A stretch of 64,000 nt of DNA from Hyphomicrobiales bacterium (GTDB lineage: Bacteria; Pseudomonadota; Alphaproteobacteria; Rhizobiales; Rhizobiaceae). A program made the position numbers and the translations under genes. Within the stretch, counting starts at the first letter, position 1. Each line of letters starts with the position of its first letter. This document shows positions 17,987 to 27,782 of this stretch, piece by piece. A model generated the notes under the pieces. The model was not told where the DNA came from. It made no database searches and saw only the letters and a program-made list of their open reading frames with translations. The stretch lies in the NCBI GenBank assembly GCA_900471525.1, contig UCEZ01000052.1, positions 130,437 through 194,436 on the forward strand. Reading direction: 5' to 3'.

Positions 17987-18682
17987 CTACCAGATCCCTG
18001 GAATCCATTTGTAGCGTACCCGCGCCGCAAACTCGGCATAACCGGGCAGTTCTCGTTGCAAGGTCATGTCCTCCATATGGGTGCGGACGACAAGGGCAAC
18101 GGCAACCAGCGTTGCAGGCCACAAGGCCCAGAGCGAGCCGAGGGCAAGCGCGACGCCGATCGCCAGAATTGTGCCGAAGACATAGCCTGGGTGCCGGATA
18201 AAGGCATAGGGACCGGTCGTGATTACATGATGGTCGCGGTCGGACTGGATGCGTACGCTGGGCTCGAAATGCCGGTTGACCGCCTGCGCCCATCCCGTGC
18301 CCGAATAGCCGATCAGCAACAGGACGTAGCCAAGGAAAACAGCCCATGACTGCGCTGGTGCCCGGTGAAAGCGGCCGCCATCAAGGCCAGCCACGACCAG
18401 GATCGCCAGGAAACTGCCCAAAAGTATCCAAAGCAAGACGACGTCCCAGCCCTTGGTGCCTTGACCGGTCAGATGCCGCCTCGCCGCGAAGATTTCGGGA
18501 TTCACGCGCCAGAGTAATTTTATGGCCACGAGAGTGAGGAACAGGAACACGGCCATGAACCACCAACCGTGCTGCCATTGGAGCGTGCCGGCCGACAAGA
18601 ACAGCACTGCGCCTATCAGCAGCAGCGTCACGCCGAGCGAGACCAGAGCCTGGATCAGATCGCCCCGCGAGACAACAGACAT
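17987..18682 (-). CDS. Isoprenylcysteine/phospholipid methyltransferase-like membrane protein
   Basis: 231 aa integral membrane protein with five or six hydrophobic segments. The C-terminal half has the ICMT/PEMT pattern: TTGPYAFIRHPGYVFG, then a helix, then EDMTLQRELPGYAEFAARVRYKWIPGIW, which binds S-adenosylmethionine in relatives. The bacterial substrate is unknown. Stands alone between the tRNA and an ABC operon. Confidence 0.8.
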   Translation of the reverse strand: MSVVSRGDLIQALVSLGVTLLLIGAVLFLSAGTLQWQHGWWFMAVFLFLTLVAIKLLWRVNPEIFAARRHLTGQGTKGWDVVLLWILLGSFLAILVVAGLDGGRFHRAPAQSWAVFLGYVLLLIGYSGTGWAQAVNRHFEPSVRIQSDRDHHVITTGPYAFIRHPGYVFGTILAIGVALALGSLWALWPATLVAVALVVRTHMEDMTLQRELPGYAEFAARVRYKWIPGIW

Positions 18683-18932
18683 AGATCATTCTCCTTTCGA
18701 CGGAGCACGCCACGAGATCCAGGTCCGCTCAATCACACCGCTTTGGCAGCGGCTGCGAGACACCCCGGTTGTGGGGTAATTTCGGAATTGGCAGCGCCGG
18801 TAAATGCAAGGGCTGAACAATATGGCATCATACGACTGTTGCAAAAACTTCGTTTCCGAGCGCCGTCAGTCGTGATGCCTTAGGAAATGCAGCGGGCAAC
18901 GGTATTGTTTGAGCACCCGGCATCTCCCCGCT

Positions 18933-19691
18933 TTAAACCGCGACGTCCCGCACAAACCCTTTGCTCGCAACCATCAGGTTCTTGGTATAATCCTCGCTGA
19001 GGCGCCCCGCCACGAGATCGCTGGATGACAGCCGCTCGACGACTTTGCCGTTCTTCATCACCGCCAGCCGCTCGCACATATGGGTGACGACGCCGAGGTC
19101 GTGGCTGACCATGATATAGGTGAGCTTGCGGTCGCGGCGGACCTGTTCGAGCAGGTTGAGGACTTCGGCCTGCACCGAAGCGTCAAGCGCCGAGGTCGGC
19201 TCGTCGAGCAGCATGATCTGCGGTTCGATGATCAGCGCCCGGGCAATGGCGATGCGCTGGCGCTGGCCTCCGGAGAGCTGATGCGAATACCGGAAGCGGA
19301 AGGACGAGCCGAGGCCGACTTCATCAAGCGCGCGCAGGATGCGGCGTTCGGCATCGGCGACGCCGTGTATAGCCAGCGGCTCCTGAAGCAGCCGGTCGAC
19401 CGTCTGGCGCGGGTGCAGCGAGCCGTAGGGATCCTGGAAGACCATCTGCACCTGACGGTAAAACGCCTTGTCGCGGTATTTGACATCCAGAGGTTTGCCG
19501 TCAAGCGTGATCCTGCCATCGGTCACGGGCGATAGGCCGGCGATGGCGCGCAGCAGCGTCGATTTCCCGGATCCGGATTCGCCAACGAGACCGAAGGATT
19601 CACCCGGCGCCACGTCAATGCTGACATTATCGAGCGCCAGAAAATCGTCAAAGGAGACGGTGAGGTTTTCAGCAGAGACTATTGCCGTCAT
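18933..19691 (-). CDS. Peptide ABC transporter ATP-binding protein (DppF/OppF type)
   Basis: 252 aa ATPase: Walker A GESGSGKST, Q-loop MVFQDPYGSLHPRQ, signature LSGGQRQR, Walker B IMLLDEPTSALD. Its ATG overlaps the stop of the preceding ATPase as ATGA, so they are coupled. Last gene of a six-gene unit with a dipeptidase, binding protein and two permeases. It energises import of peptides or a similar substrate. Confidence 0.92.
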   Translation of the reverse strand: MTAIVSAENLTVSFDDFLALDNVSIDVAPGESFGLVGESGSGKSTLLRAIAGLSPVTDGRITLDGKPLDVKYRDKAFYRQVQMVFQDPYGSLHPRQTVDRLLQEPLAIHGVADAERRILRALDEVGLGSSFRFRYSHQLSGGQRQRIAIARALIIEPQIMLLDEPTSALDASVQAEVLNLLEQVRRDRKLTYIMVSHDLGVVTHMCERLAVMKNGKVVERLSSSDLVAGRLSEDYTKNLMVASKGFVRDVAV

Positions 19692-20521
19692 AGCGCCCAC
19701 TCCAGCTGTCGGTCGAGCACCGGCAGCGGATGCCGGTTGGTCCCGAGCGTCGGCATGCAGTTGAGCAGACCTTGCGTATAGGGATGCTTGGCGTTGCCGA
19801 GATCGGAGGCCGCCAGTTCCTCGACGATCTTGCCGGCATACATGACGATGACCCGATCGCAGAAGGACGAGACCAGCCGCAGGTCGTGGGAGATGAAGAT
19901 CAGGCCCATGCCGCGCTCGGAGACCAGCTTGTCGAGAATGCCGAGCACTTCGAGCTGTACGGTCACGTCGAGTGCCGAGGTCGGTTCGTCGGCCACCAGC
20001 AGTTCCGGCCCTGCGATCAGCATCATGGCGATCATGGCTCGCTGGCCCATGCCGCCGGAAACCTCATGCGGATGCAGGTCGAAGACACGGGCTGCATCCC
20101 GGATCTGCACGGCCTCCAGCATGGCAATCGCCCGGTCCCGCGCCTCGCGCCTGCTGACGCTTTCATGCGTGCGCAACGTCTCGACGATCTGGCGGCCAAT
20201 GCTCATCACCGGATTGAGGGAATACTTCGGGTCCTGCAGGATCATCGCAATACGGCTGCCGCGCAAGGCGCGACGGGTTTTCGCGGGCGCGGTCAACAGG
20301 TCGATGCCATCGAAGTTCAGCTTGTTTGCCGAAATCTTCGCATGCGCGGGCGTCAGCCCCATGATCGCCCTGCCCGTCTGCGATTTTCCCGATCCGCTCT
20401 CGCCGACGATCCCCAGCCGCTCGCGGCCGAGCGTGAAGGAGACACCACGCACCGCCTCGATCAGGCCGGTGCGGGTGGGAAACGAGACCCTGAGATCATC
20501 AACCGTCAGCATCGTGCTCAT
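19688..20521 (-). CDS. Peptide ABC transporter ATP-binding protein (DppD/OppD type)
   Basis: 277 aa ATPase. Walker A GESGSGKSQT, Q-loop ILQDPKYSLNP, signature VSGGMGQR, Walker B LLVADEPTSALD; HPYTQGLLNCMP near the C-terminus matches the OppD/DppD C-terminal region. The real start is at 20521 (MSTMLTVDD), where ATGA overlaps the permease stop; the reading frame further upstream is antisense-like filler. Forms a heterodimer with the next ATPase. Confidence 0.92.
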   Translation of the reverse strand: MSTMLTVDDLRVSFPTRTGLIEAVRGVSFTLGRERLGIVGESGSGKSQTGRAIMGLTPAHAKISANKLNFDGIDLLTAPAKTRRALRGSRIAMILQDPKYSLNPVMSIGRQIVETLRTHESVSRREARDRAIAMLEAVQIRDAARVFDLHPHEVSGGMGQRAMIAMMLIAGPELLVADEPTSALDVTVQLEVLGILDKLVSERGMGLIFISHDLRLVSSFCDRVIVMYAGKIVEELAASDLGNAKHPYTQGLLNCMPTLGTNRHPLPVLDRQLEWAL

Positions 20522-21462
20522 TGGCCGCTCTCCCGCGGATCGAGCGCATCGCGCAGGCCGTCGCCGAGCAGGTTGAAGCCAAGACTGACGATGAGGATGG
20601 CAATGCCGGGCATGGTGGCAACCCACCACTGATCGAGGATGAAGCGGCGGCCTGATGCGATCATCGCACCCCATTCCGGCAGCGGCGGCTGTGCGCCGAG
20701 GCCGAGAAAGCCAAGGCCCGCGGCCGTAAGGATGATGCCGGCCATGTCGAGCGTCACGCGGACGATCAGCGATGACACGCACATCGGCATGACATGGCGC
20801 AGCACGATGCGGAACGGCGATGCGCCCATCAGCCGCACAGCGGCGATGTAGTCGGAATTGCGCACCGTCAGCGTCTCGGCGCGGGCGATACGGGCATAGG
20901 GCGGCCAGGAGGTGATGGCGATGGCGAGGATGGCGTTTTCGATGCCCGGCCCCATCGCCGCGACGAAGGCAAGGGCCAGCACGAGCTTCGGGAAGGCCAG
21001 AAAGATATCGGTGATCCGCATCAGCACCGCATCGACCCAGCCGCCGGCATAACCGGAGACGGCGCCGACCAGAAGGCCGATCGGGGCTGCGATGATCGCC
21101 ACGAGAACGATGACGAGCAGCGTCAGCCGCGATCCGTGCAGCAGGCGCGAGAGGATGTCCCTGCCCTGATCGTCGGAGCCAAGCAGATAGCCCTCGCTTC
21201 CGGGCGGCAAAAGCCGGGCGCCACCGAGATTGCCGATAACAGGCGAATGCGGCGCCAGCACATCGGCAAAGATCGCGATCAGGATGAGCAGAAGAATGAT
21301 GCAGAGGCCGGCAACGGCAAGCTTGTTGGCCGAAAACCGCTGCCAGGTCATGTAGGCGCGGCCAAGCCGGGCCTGAAGACGCGATTGCGGCCTGTCGGAC
21401 ATCAGCCATTCACGGCGGGTCATCGGGGTGGCTCGGGGTGTGGCTTGCCTGATCTCGCTCAT
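20518..21462 (-). CDS. Peptide ABC transporter permease (DppC type)
   Basis: 314 aa permease with an N-terminal cytosolic arm, about six membrane segments and the EAA-type loop RLMGASPFRIVLRHVMP. The sequence LGSDDQGRDILSRLLHGSR is the family signature near residue 95. ATGA overlap with the upstream permease (21459-21462) indicates coupled translation. Confidence 0.92.
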   Translation of the reverse strand: MSEIRQATPRATPMTRREWLMSDRPQSRLQARLGRAYMTWQRFSANKLAVAGLCIILLLILIAIFADVLAPHSPVIGNLGGARLLPPGSEGYLLGSDDQGRDILSRLLHGSRLTLLVIVLVAIIAAPIGLLVGAVSGYAGGWVDAVLMRITDIFLAFPKLVLALAFVAAMGPGIENAILAIAITSWPPYARIARAETLTVRNSDYIAAVRLMGASPFRIVLRHVMPMCVSSLIVRVTLDMAGIILTAAGLGFLGLGAQPPLPEWGAMIASGRRFILDQWWVATMPGIAILIVSLGFNLLGDGLRDALDPRESGQ

Positions 21463-22526
21463 CGCGCGCGTGTCCTCGGGTCAAGCGTCCTATAGAGAAG
21501 GTCGGACAGGATATTGATGGCGATGAAGACGGAACCGATGACGATGGTACCACCGAGCACCGCGTTCATGTCGGCATTCTGCAGCGAATTGGTGATGTAG
21601 AGGCCAAGGCCTGGCCAGGCAAAGACCGTCTCCGTCAGGACGGAGCCTTCCAGAAGCCCGGCATAGGACAGCGCGATCACCGTCACCAGTGGCACCGCGG
21701 CATTGCGCAGCGCATGGCCCCAGATGATGCGAGTTTCGGACAGTCCCTTGGCACGTGCCGCGACGATGTATTCCTGGCCGAGTTCGTTGAGCATGAAGCT
21801 GCGCGTCATGCGGCTGATATAGGCAAGCGAGAAATAGCCGAGCAGGCCTGCGGGCAGGATGATGTGGCGGAAGACGTCGCGGAACACGTCCCACTGCCCC
21901 TGCCAGAAGGAGTCGAGTAGATAGAGGCCGGTCACCGGCGTAAAACTGTATTCGTAGACGATGTCGATCCGGCCCGGATAAGCGACCCATCTCAGCTTGG
22001 CGTAAAACAAGAGCAGCGACAGCAAGGCCAGCCAGAAGATCGGCACCGAATAGCCGACAAGCCCGACGACGCGAACGATCTGGTCGGCGATCGAACCGCG
22101 CTTGACGGCGGCAAGCACGCCAAGCGGCACGCCGAAAAGGCTGCCGATGATGGTCCCGAAAGTCGCGAGTTCCAGTGTCGCCGGAAAGACGCGGCGAATA
22201 TCGGCCATCACGGGATTGGTCGTCAGAACCGAAGTGCCGAAATTGCCTGTCAGCGCATCCCGGACATAGATGAAAAATTGTACGTAAAGCGGCTTGTTGA
22301 AACCCATGAGTTCGCGGGTCCGCTCGACGACATGCGCCGGCGCCCGGTCGCCGAGAACGGCCAGCACCGGATCGATCGGGATGACACGGCCGATGAAGAA
22401 GGTCACCGCCAGCAGGCCGAGATAGGTCGTGACGATGATGACCAGGAAACGCAACACGCTTTTGGCCCAATTGTTGGCGCGGGCGCGTTTGCGCCCGGCC
22501 AGTTGCGTTGTTTCGGGAATGGTCAC
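21459..22526 (-). CDS. Peptide ABC transporter permease (DppB type)
   Basis: 355 aa permease with about six membrane segments and the conserved EAA loop ARAKGLSETRIIWGHALRNA. The first periplasmic loop carries PIDPVLAVLGDRAPAHVVERTRELMGFNKPL, typical of DppB/OppB. 14 nt downstream of the binding-protein gene. Confidence 0.92.
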   Translation of the reverse strand: MTIPETTQLAGRKRARANNWAKSVLRFLVIIVTTYLGLLAVTFFIGRVIPIDPVLAVLGDRAPAHVVERTRELMGFNKPLYVQFFIYVRDALTGNFGTSVLTTNPVMADIRRVFPATLELATFGTIIGSLFGVPLGVLAAVKRGSIADQIVRVVGLVGYSVPIFWLALLSLLLFYAKLRWVAYPGRIDIVYEYSFTPVTGLYLLDSFWQGQWDVFRDVFRHIILPAGLLGYFSLAYISRMTRSFMLNELGQEYIVAARAKGLSETRIIWGHALRNAAVPLVTVIALSYAGLLEGSVLTETVFAWPGLGLYITNSLQNADMNAVLGGTIVIGSVFIAINILSDLLYRTLDPRTRAR

Positions 22527-22540
22527 CGACTATCCCCGGC

Positions 22541-24184
22541 TCAATCCTTGGAAACCGTAAAGACGTAGTTGGTATCGAAGCTCGGACCGAGCTTGAAGCC
22601 CTTCAGATTGCCGCGAAAGCCGGCGACTTCCGTCTGCTGGAAGACGATGACGAAGGGGCTCTTTTCAAGCACCTTCTTCTGCAGGTCCTTGTACATCTCG
22701 GCGCGTTTGGTGGCGTCCTTTTCAAGAAGGGCCGCCTTGCTTTCCTCCGTCCACTCCTTCGGCACATCCCAGGTGTTGCGCCAGGCTAGCGTCTTGTTCT
22801 TGCCTTCGTCGGAGTTGTCCGGATTGACAGTGAAGGTTTCAGCGTTCGAGTTCGGGTCGAAGTAATCCTGGCCCCACTGGCCGATATAGATGTCATGCGT
22901 GCGGGCGCGATACTTGGTCAGCGTCTGCTTGCCGTCGCCGGGGATGATTTCCAGCTTGATGTTGGCCTGGGCGAGCGTCTGCTGAATGGATTCGGCAACA
23001 CCCGTGATCGGCTGGGTGTTGCGCACATCCATCGTCACTGAGAAGCCATCGGCAAGGCCGGCCTTGGCCAGAAGTTCCTTGGCCTTGGCGACGTCAAGCT
23101 TGTAGGGGTTTTCATCGAGTTCGCCGAGAACGCCCTTCGGCAGGAAGGTCTGGTGGATATCGCCAATGCCTTTGATCAGGGTCGAGCCGATCGCATCGTA
23201 GTCGACGAGATACTTGAAGGCTTCCGCCACTTCCGGCTTCGCCAGATTGGCGTTCTTCTGGTTGAGGCTGAAATAATAGACCGTGCCCTTCGGGGCATTG
23301 GTGGTGGCGAGATCGGTGTTCTTCGATACGGCGTCGAAGTCGCCCGGCTCAAGATTGCGCGCCACGTCGATGTCACCAGCCTCAAGCGCAAGGCGCTGGC
23401 CGGAACTTTCCTTCATGTGACGATAGATGACGCGGGCAAGCGGCGCCTTTTCACCGTAGTAATTGTCGTTGCGCTCCATGACGACGACTTCGTTGGCGCG
23501 CCATTCGCGCATCTTGAAGGCGCCCGAACCGGCATAGCCGGTCTTCAGCCATTCATTGCCGAAGTCGTTGTCATACTTGTATTCGTCGGACGGCGTGACA
23601 GCGGCCACGTGTTCCAGCACGAGCTTCTTGTCGACGACAGCACCGACCGTCGCTGTCAGGCAGTTGAGGACGAAGCTCGGTGCATAAGCCTTGTCGACGG
23701 TGAAGGTGAAGGTGCCGGCGTCGGTCGCCTTGGCCTTTTCCGTCACGTTGTCGCCGGTGAGGCCGAACTGGGTGAGGATGAAGGCGGGGCTCTTGTCGAG
23801 CTTGACGACGCGTTCGAAAGAATAGGCGACATCCTCTGCCGTCACCGGATTGCCGGAGGCGAATTTGAGGTCAGGCTTGAGCTTGAAGGTGTAAGTCAGA
23901 CCGTCATCCGAAACTGTCCAGCTTTCGGCGAGATCGCCGACGATCTTGGAGGTGTCGTTGAGATCGAGACGAACGAGATAGCTATAGGTGTTGGCGGTGA
24001 CTTCGGCGGTCGACAATTCGAAAGCCTCGCCCGGATCCATGGTGATGATGTCGTCGATCGCCCAGCCCTCGACCAGCGTATCGGCCGGCGTTTCGGCGAA
24101 GGCAGGAGCGCCTGCCATCAGGATCAGCGACAGGGCGGCACCCGCCGTCAACATTCGGACATGCTTGTTCAGTGAATGAATCAT
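22541..24184 (-). CDS. Peptide-type extracellular solute-binding protein
   Basis: 547 aa family-5 periplasmic binding protein with signal peptide (MIHSLNKHVRMLTAGAALSLILMAGAPAFA). The conserved block around residues 92-120 (LAESWTVSDDGLTYTFKLKPDLKFASGNPVTAEDVAYSFER; split for reading) identifies the DppA/OppA family. The neighbouring M19 dipeptidase suggests dipeptides or D-amino-acid peptides as ligand, though family 5 also binds opines and sugars' oligomers. Confidence 0.9.
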   Translation of the reverse strand: MIHSLNKHVRMLTAGAALSLILMAGAPAFAETPADTLVEGWAIDDIITMDPGEAFELSTAEVTANTYSYLVRLDLNDTSKIVGDLAESWTVSDDGLTYTFKLKPDLKFASGNPVTAEDVAYSFERVVKLDKSPAFILTQFGLTGDNVTEKAKATDAGTFTFTVDKAYAPSFVLNCLTATVGAVVDKKLVLEHVAAVTPSDEYKYDNDFGNEWLKTGYAGSGAFKMREWRANEVVVMERNDNYYGEKAPLARVIYRHMKESSGQRLALEAGDIDVARNLEPGDFDAVSKNTDLATTNAPKGTVYYFSLNQKNANLAKPEVAEAFKYLVDYDAIGSTLIKGIGDIHQTFLPKGVLGELDENPYKLDVAKAKELLAKAGLADGFSVTMDVRNTQPITGVAESIQQTLAQANIKLEIIPGDGKQTLTKYRARTHDIYIGQWGQDYFDPNSNAETFTVNPDNSDEGKNKTLAWRNTWDVPKEWTEESKAALLEKDATKRAEMYKDLQKKVLEKSPFVIVFQQTEVAGFRGNLKGFKLGPSFDTNYVFTVSKD

Positions 24185-24231
24185 CGTTCCGTTCCCTTTT
24201 TTGAGCCCGCCATGGGCCTTTTATTTCCGGC

Positions 24232-25287
24232 TCAAGCGGCTTCGTGCCAGGCTTGAGCCAAAACCCTCAGCCAGTTTTCCCGGCATATTTTTGTGAGTTC
24301 CGCGTCACCATATCCGGCGTCCCGCAGGGCAGCAATCAGGTTCTGATTACCCGCCGCGTCGGTTATTCCTTCCGGAATGGTGGCACCGTCAAAGTCCGAT
24401 CCGAGCGCCACGCAATCGATGCCCATGCGCTCGATCATGTGGTCGACATGACGAACCATGTCAGCGATCGGCGTCTTTGCATTTTCCTGTCCGTCGGGCC
24501 GCAGCATTGTCGTCGCATAATTCAGCCCCGCCAGGCCTTTGGTGTCGCGGATGGCATCCATCTGGCGATCGGTCAGGTTGCGGGCGACAGCCGTCAGGGA
24601 ATGCGCGTTGGAATGGCTGGCGATGAGCGGCTGGTCGGTGGTTTTCGCCACATCCCAGAAACCCCTCTCCGTGATATGGGCGAGATCGATGAGAATGCCG
24701 AGCCGATTGCATTCGCGCACCAGATCGAAGCCGGCATCGGTCAGTCCCGGCCCGGTGTCCGGGCTCATGGGAAAGGCAAAGGGCACGCCATGGCCGAAAA
24801 TGTTGTTGCGGCTCCAGACGGGGCCGAGCGAACGCAATCCGGCGGCGTGGAACGTTTCGAGGGCGGCGAGATCCGCACCGATTGCCTCGCAGCCTTCCAT
24901 GTGGAGCACCGCTGCAAAGATGCCGCTTTTCATCGCCGCACGAATATCGGCGGTCGAACGGCAGAGCTTCCACGCACCGGCGCGGTCGAGCCGAAGGGCA
25001 ATAGCGGTGAATTCCAGCGCAATATCGAGAGAGGGCTGGCGCTCCAGAGGCTCCGACAACGGCGTCGCATAATGGCCGTTCTCGTCAGGCGTTTTCAACA
25101 CCAGATGTTCGGACGGAATGTAGATCGCCGACAGACCGCCGGCGAGACCGCCCTGCCTGGCACGCGGACCGTCGATATGACCTTCCGTCGTCCCCTCGGC
25201 AAACTCCCGGACCGGATCGGCCCCGTTCTTGGCATTGCTCCAAAGTCTCAGCAGCACGTCGTTATGGCCGTCAAAAACCGCCTGCAT
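24232..25287 (-). CDS. Membrane-dipeptidase-like M19 peptidase
   Basis: 351 aa zinc dipeptidase of the renal dipeptidase family. Metal-site motifs: H9-x-D11 (DGHNDVLLRL), E in LHMEGCEAIG (about 131), H in LIASHSNAHSL (about 218) and D in CVALGSDFDG (about 294). No signal peptide, so it should act in the cytoplasm on imported peptides. First gene of the operon with the peptide importer, 47 nt before the binding protein. M19 enzymes accept D-residues at the second position, a possible clue to the substrate. Confidence 0.9.
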   Translation of the reverse strand: MQAVFDGHNDVLLRLWSNAKNGADPVREFAEGTTEGHIDGPRARQGGLAGGLSAIYIPSEHLVLKTPDENGHYATPLSEPLERQPSLDIALEFTAIALRLDRAGAWKLCRSTADIRAAMKSGIFAAVLHMEGCEAIGADLAALETFHAAGLRSLGPVWSRNNIFGHGVPFAFPMSPDTGPGLTDAGFDLVRECNRLGILIDLAHITERGFWDVAKTTDQPLIASHSNAHSLTAVARNLTDRQMDAIRDTKGLAGLNYATTMLRPDGQENAKTPIADMVRHVDHMIERMGIDCVALGSDFDGATIPEGITDAAGNQNLIAALRDAGYGDAELTKICRENWLRVLAQAWHEAA

Positions 25288-25681
25288 TCAGAAAATCCCT
25301 GTCCTGCCTGGTGTCCGAAATGGGCAAGCCCCATTTTTGTCCGGTTGGTCAAGAACGCGATGCTAGTGAATCGCATGACGAATAACAATGCGGTCTCTAC
25401 GAAATTCCACACTGAAAAAAACAAGGCGAGAACAAAGGCTTGCCGCTTATCATCGAGGGGAAACCGTGTGCGGTTGAACACAAGAATTCTCTCATATTCC
25501 GAAACGGAAGAGCGATATCCACCCCAAAGAAATGAGTATTGTCTCAGGCGGAAATCTGCCAATGACTGGCTATCGGGGCACAAGCGGCGACACCACGCTT
25601 CGGCAGGATCGGCAAGCCCAGCCACCGGCCGAACATGGCATCAACTCAGCGACAGGGCGACAGTCCTGCGGAGGCATACAC
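25288..25681. other. Intergenic region, no gene supported
   Basis: 394 bp between the divergent dipeptidase operon and the DUF4105 gene. It should hold both promoters (a TTGACC lies on the minus strand near 25350) but no convincing operator, RNA or coding sequence was seen. Confidence 0.5.
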
Positions 25682-26722
25682 ATGACGGACCAACCACGGC
25701 GCGCACGCTTTCACTTGCTTGGGACGGTGCTGCGCGTCTTTTCTGTCCTTGCCATTCTCGGCTTTGCCATCTGGGGTTCCATCGCCCTGTTCTATCAGGT
25801 ACCGGGCGCAGTGTGGATACGTGGTGCGGCAGCGGCAGCATGGGCCGTCCTTTCGCTGATAGCCCTCTTTGCCTATCTGCGCCGGCGGTCACGGCTTGCG
25901 GCCTTGCTCTATCCGGTCATGATCGCCCTGCTGCTTTTCTGGTGGGGCTCAATCCCCGCCAGCAACACCCGCGACTGGGCCGACGAGGTCGGACAGATGA
26001 CCGTCGGCGTTGTCAACGGCCACGAGGTAACGCTTGCCAATGTGCGTAATTTCGATTGGCGGGCACCGACCGACTATACCGTCCGCTGGGAAACCCGGAC
26101 CTACGATCTCGACAAACTTTCATCTGTCGATCTGTTGCTGTCTTATTGGTCAGGTCCGGCAATTGCCCACACGCTGATCTCTTTCGGTTTCGACGACGGC
26201 ACGTTCGTCACCTTTTCAGTGGAAATCCGCAAGGAACGGCACGAGAGCTTTTCGGAGATCGGCGGCTTCTTCAAGGAGTTCGAGACCAGCGTGATTGCCG
26301 CTGACGAACGCGACATCGTCCGGGTGCGTACCAATATCCGCAAGGAAGACGTCTATCTCTATCGCATCAACATGCAAAAGCCGGCGATGCGATCGTTGTT
26401 CATGGCCTATGTCGATCAGGCCAACAGCCTTGCCGAGACGCCGCGCTACTACAATACCGTAACGGCCAATTGCACGACCATTGTCTACGAGATGGTCAGC
26501 CGCATCGTTCCCAACCTGCCGCTGGACTATCGCCTGCTGTTTTCCGGCTACCTGCCCGGCTATATCGCCGAGGTGAATGGCTTCATGCCGGGGCTCACCC
26601 TGGATCAACTGCGCGAAGGTGGCGCCATCAGTGCGCGGGCACAGGCCGTCGACAATGCTGCAGATTTTTCCCAGCGAATCCGCGAAGGCGTGCCGGGCAT
26701 TGCCACTTTGACGCGGCCATAA
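25682..26722 (+). CDS. DUF4105 (Lnb-type) membrane protein
   Basis: 346 aa. Three hydrophobic segments in the first 105 residues, then a soluble domain of the DUF4105 family: a cysteine-peptidase-like pattern with RYYNTVTANCTTIVYEMV (C and H/N region) and HTLISFGFDDGTFVTFSVEIRKE. The family has been likened to lipoprotein-processing Lnb enzymes; activity here is not known. Start 25682 follows GGAGG by 8 nt; the frame upstream to 25532 is not supported. Confidence 0.8.
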   Translation: MTDQPRRARFHLLGTVLRVFSVLAILGFAIWGSIALFYQVPGAVWIRGAAAAAWAVLSLIALFAYLRRRSRLAALLYPVMIALLLFWWGSIPASNTRDWADEVGQMTVGVVNGHEVTLANVRNFDWRAPTDYTVRWETRTYDLDKLSSVDLLLSYWSGPAIAHTLISFGFDDGTFVTFSVEIRKERHESFSEIGGFFKEFETSVIAADERDIVRVRTNIRKEDVYLYRINMQKPAMRSLFMAYVDQANSLAETPRYYNTVTANCTTIVYEMVSRIVPNLPLDYRLLFSGYLPGYIAEVNGFMPGLTLDQLREGGAISARAQAVDNAADFSQRIREGVPGIATLTRP

Positions 26723-26762
26723 AGCGTCATAATGTAGGACAGCAGACAACAGGAAATCCCAC

Positions 26763-27782
26763 ATGAACCTCAAGGAGTTCGCCAGCCGGCTGGAGCTTTC
26801 GCAGACCACGGTCAGCCGCGCCTTGAGCGGCTATCCCGAGGTGAAGCAGGCAACCCGCGAACGTGTGCTCAAGGCGGCGCTGGAATATGGCTATCGGCCG
26901 AACACCAGCGCGCTCGGTCTCGCTACCGGTCGCGTCGGCGCGATCGGCATCGTGCTGAAGGGGGGCGGAGAATTCGGGCCGCATACGAGCGAATTCATGG
27001 GCGGGCTCGGCGGACGGCTGCAGCAGGAGGAAATCGACATCCTGGTCTCGACCGTGGATTCGCAGGAGGCCGAACTTTCCACCTATCGCCGTCTCGCAGC
27101 CAGCAAGCGCGTCGATGCCGTCATCCTGCATTCGCCCTTTCTCGATGATCCGCGCATCGCCCTGCTCAACTCTCTGCGCCTGCCCTTCATCGTCCATGGG
27201 CGCACCAATTCCGACGGCAATTTCGGCTGGCTGGACATCGACAATTTTGGCGCGGTACGCCAGGCGACCAGCCACCTGCTCGACCTTGGGCACCGCCGCA
27301 TCGCGTTGCTCAATGGCTATCGCGGCCGGATTTTCGCGGAACATCGGCAAGAAGGCTACCAGACGGCGCTTGGCGAACGCGGCGTTGCCATCGATCCTGC
27401 GCTCTGCGGACACGGCGAATTCACCGACGAAATGGGCTTTCGCCTGATGCAGGGTTTTCTAAAACTGGATCAGAAGCCGACGGCCGTGGTCGCTGGCTCG
27501 ATGATGTCGGCGCTCGGCGCCATGCGGGCAATCCGCATCGCTGGCGTAAAAGTCGGTGAAGACATCTCCCTGATCGCCCATGACGACGTCTTTCCCTATA
27601 TCAGCCCCGACCATCTCGTGCCGACACTGTCGACGACACGGTCATCGATCCGTGCTGCTGGCGCGCGGATCGGCGAAATGGTGCTGGAACTTCTGCAGGG
27701 AACCCCGGCCGAGAGCCTGCGTGAGGTCTGGCCGGTAGAGCTGGTCATCCGCAATTCGACCGCAGCCGTGAAGCGGAGCTAG
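26763..27782 (+). CDS. LacI-family transcriptional regulator
   Basis: 339 aa. N-terminal LacI helix-turn-helix (MNLKEFASRLELSQTTVSRALSGYPEVKQATRERV; hinge ending GYRPN) and a periplasmic-binding-like sugar domain. It converges on thuB, sharing the stop-codon bases CTAG. The LacI-type palindrome in front of thuA is its likely operator, so it probably represses thuAB until a disaccharide or derived sugar binds. Confidence 0.9.
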   Translation: MNLKEFASRLELSQTTVSRALSGYPEVKQATRERVLKAALEYGYRPNTSALGLATGRVGAIGIVLKGGGEFGPHTSEFMGGLGGRLQQEEIDILVSTVDSQEAELSTYRRLAASKRVDAVILHSPFLDDPRIALLNSLRLPFIVHGRTNSDGNFGWLDIDNFGAVRQATSHLLDLGHRRIALLNGYRGRIFAEHRQEGYQTALGERGVAIDPALCGHGEFTDEMGFRLMQGFLKLDQKPTAVVAGSMMSALGAMRAIRIAGVKVGEDISLIAHDDVFPYISPDHLVPTLSTTRSSIRAAGARIGEMVLELLQGTPAESLREVWPVELVIRNSTAAVKRS

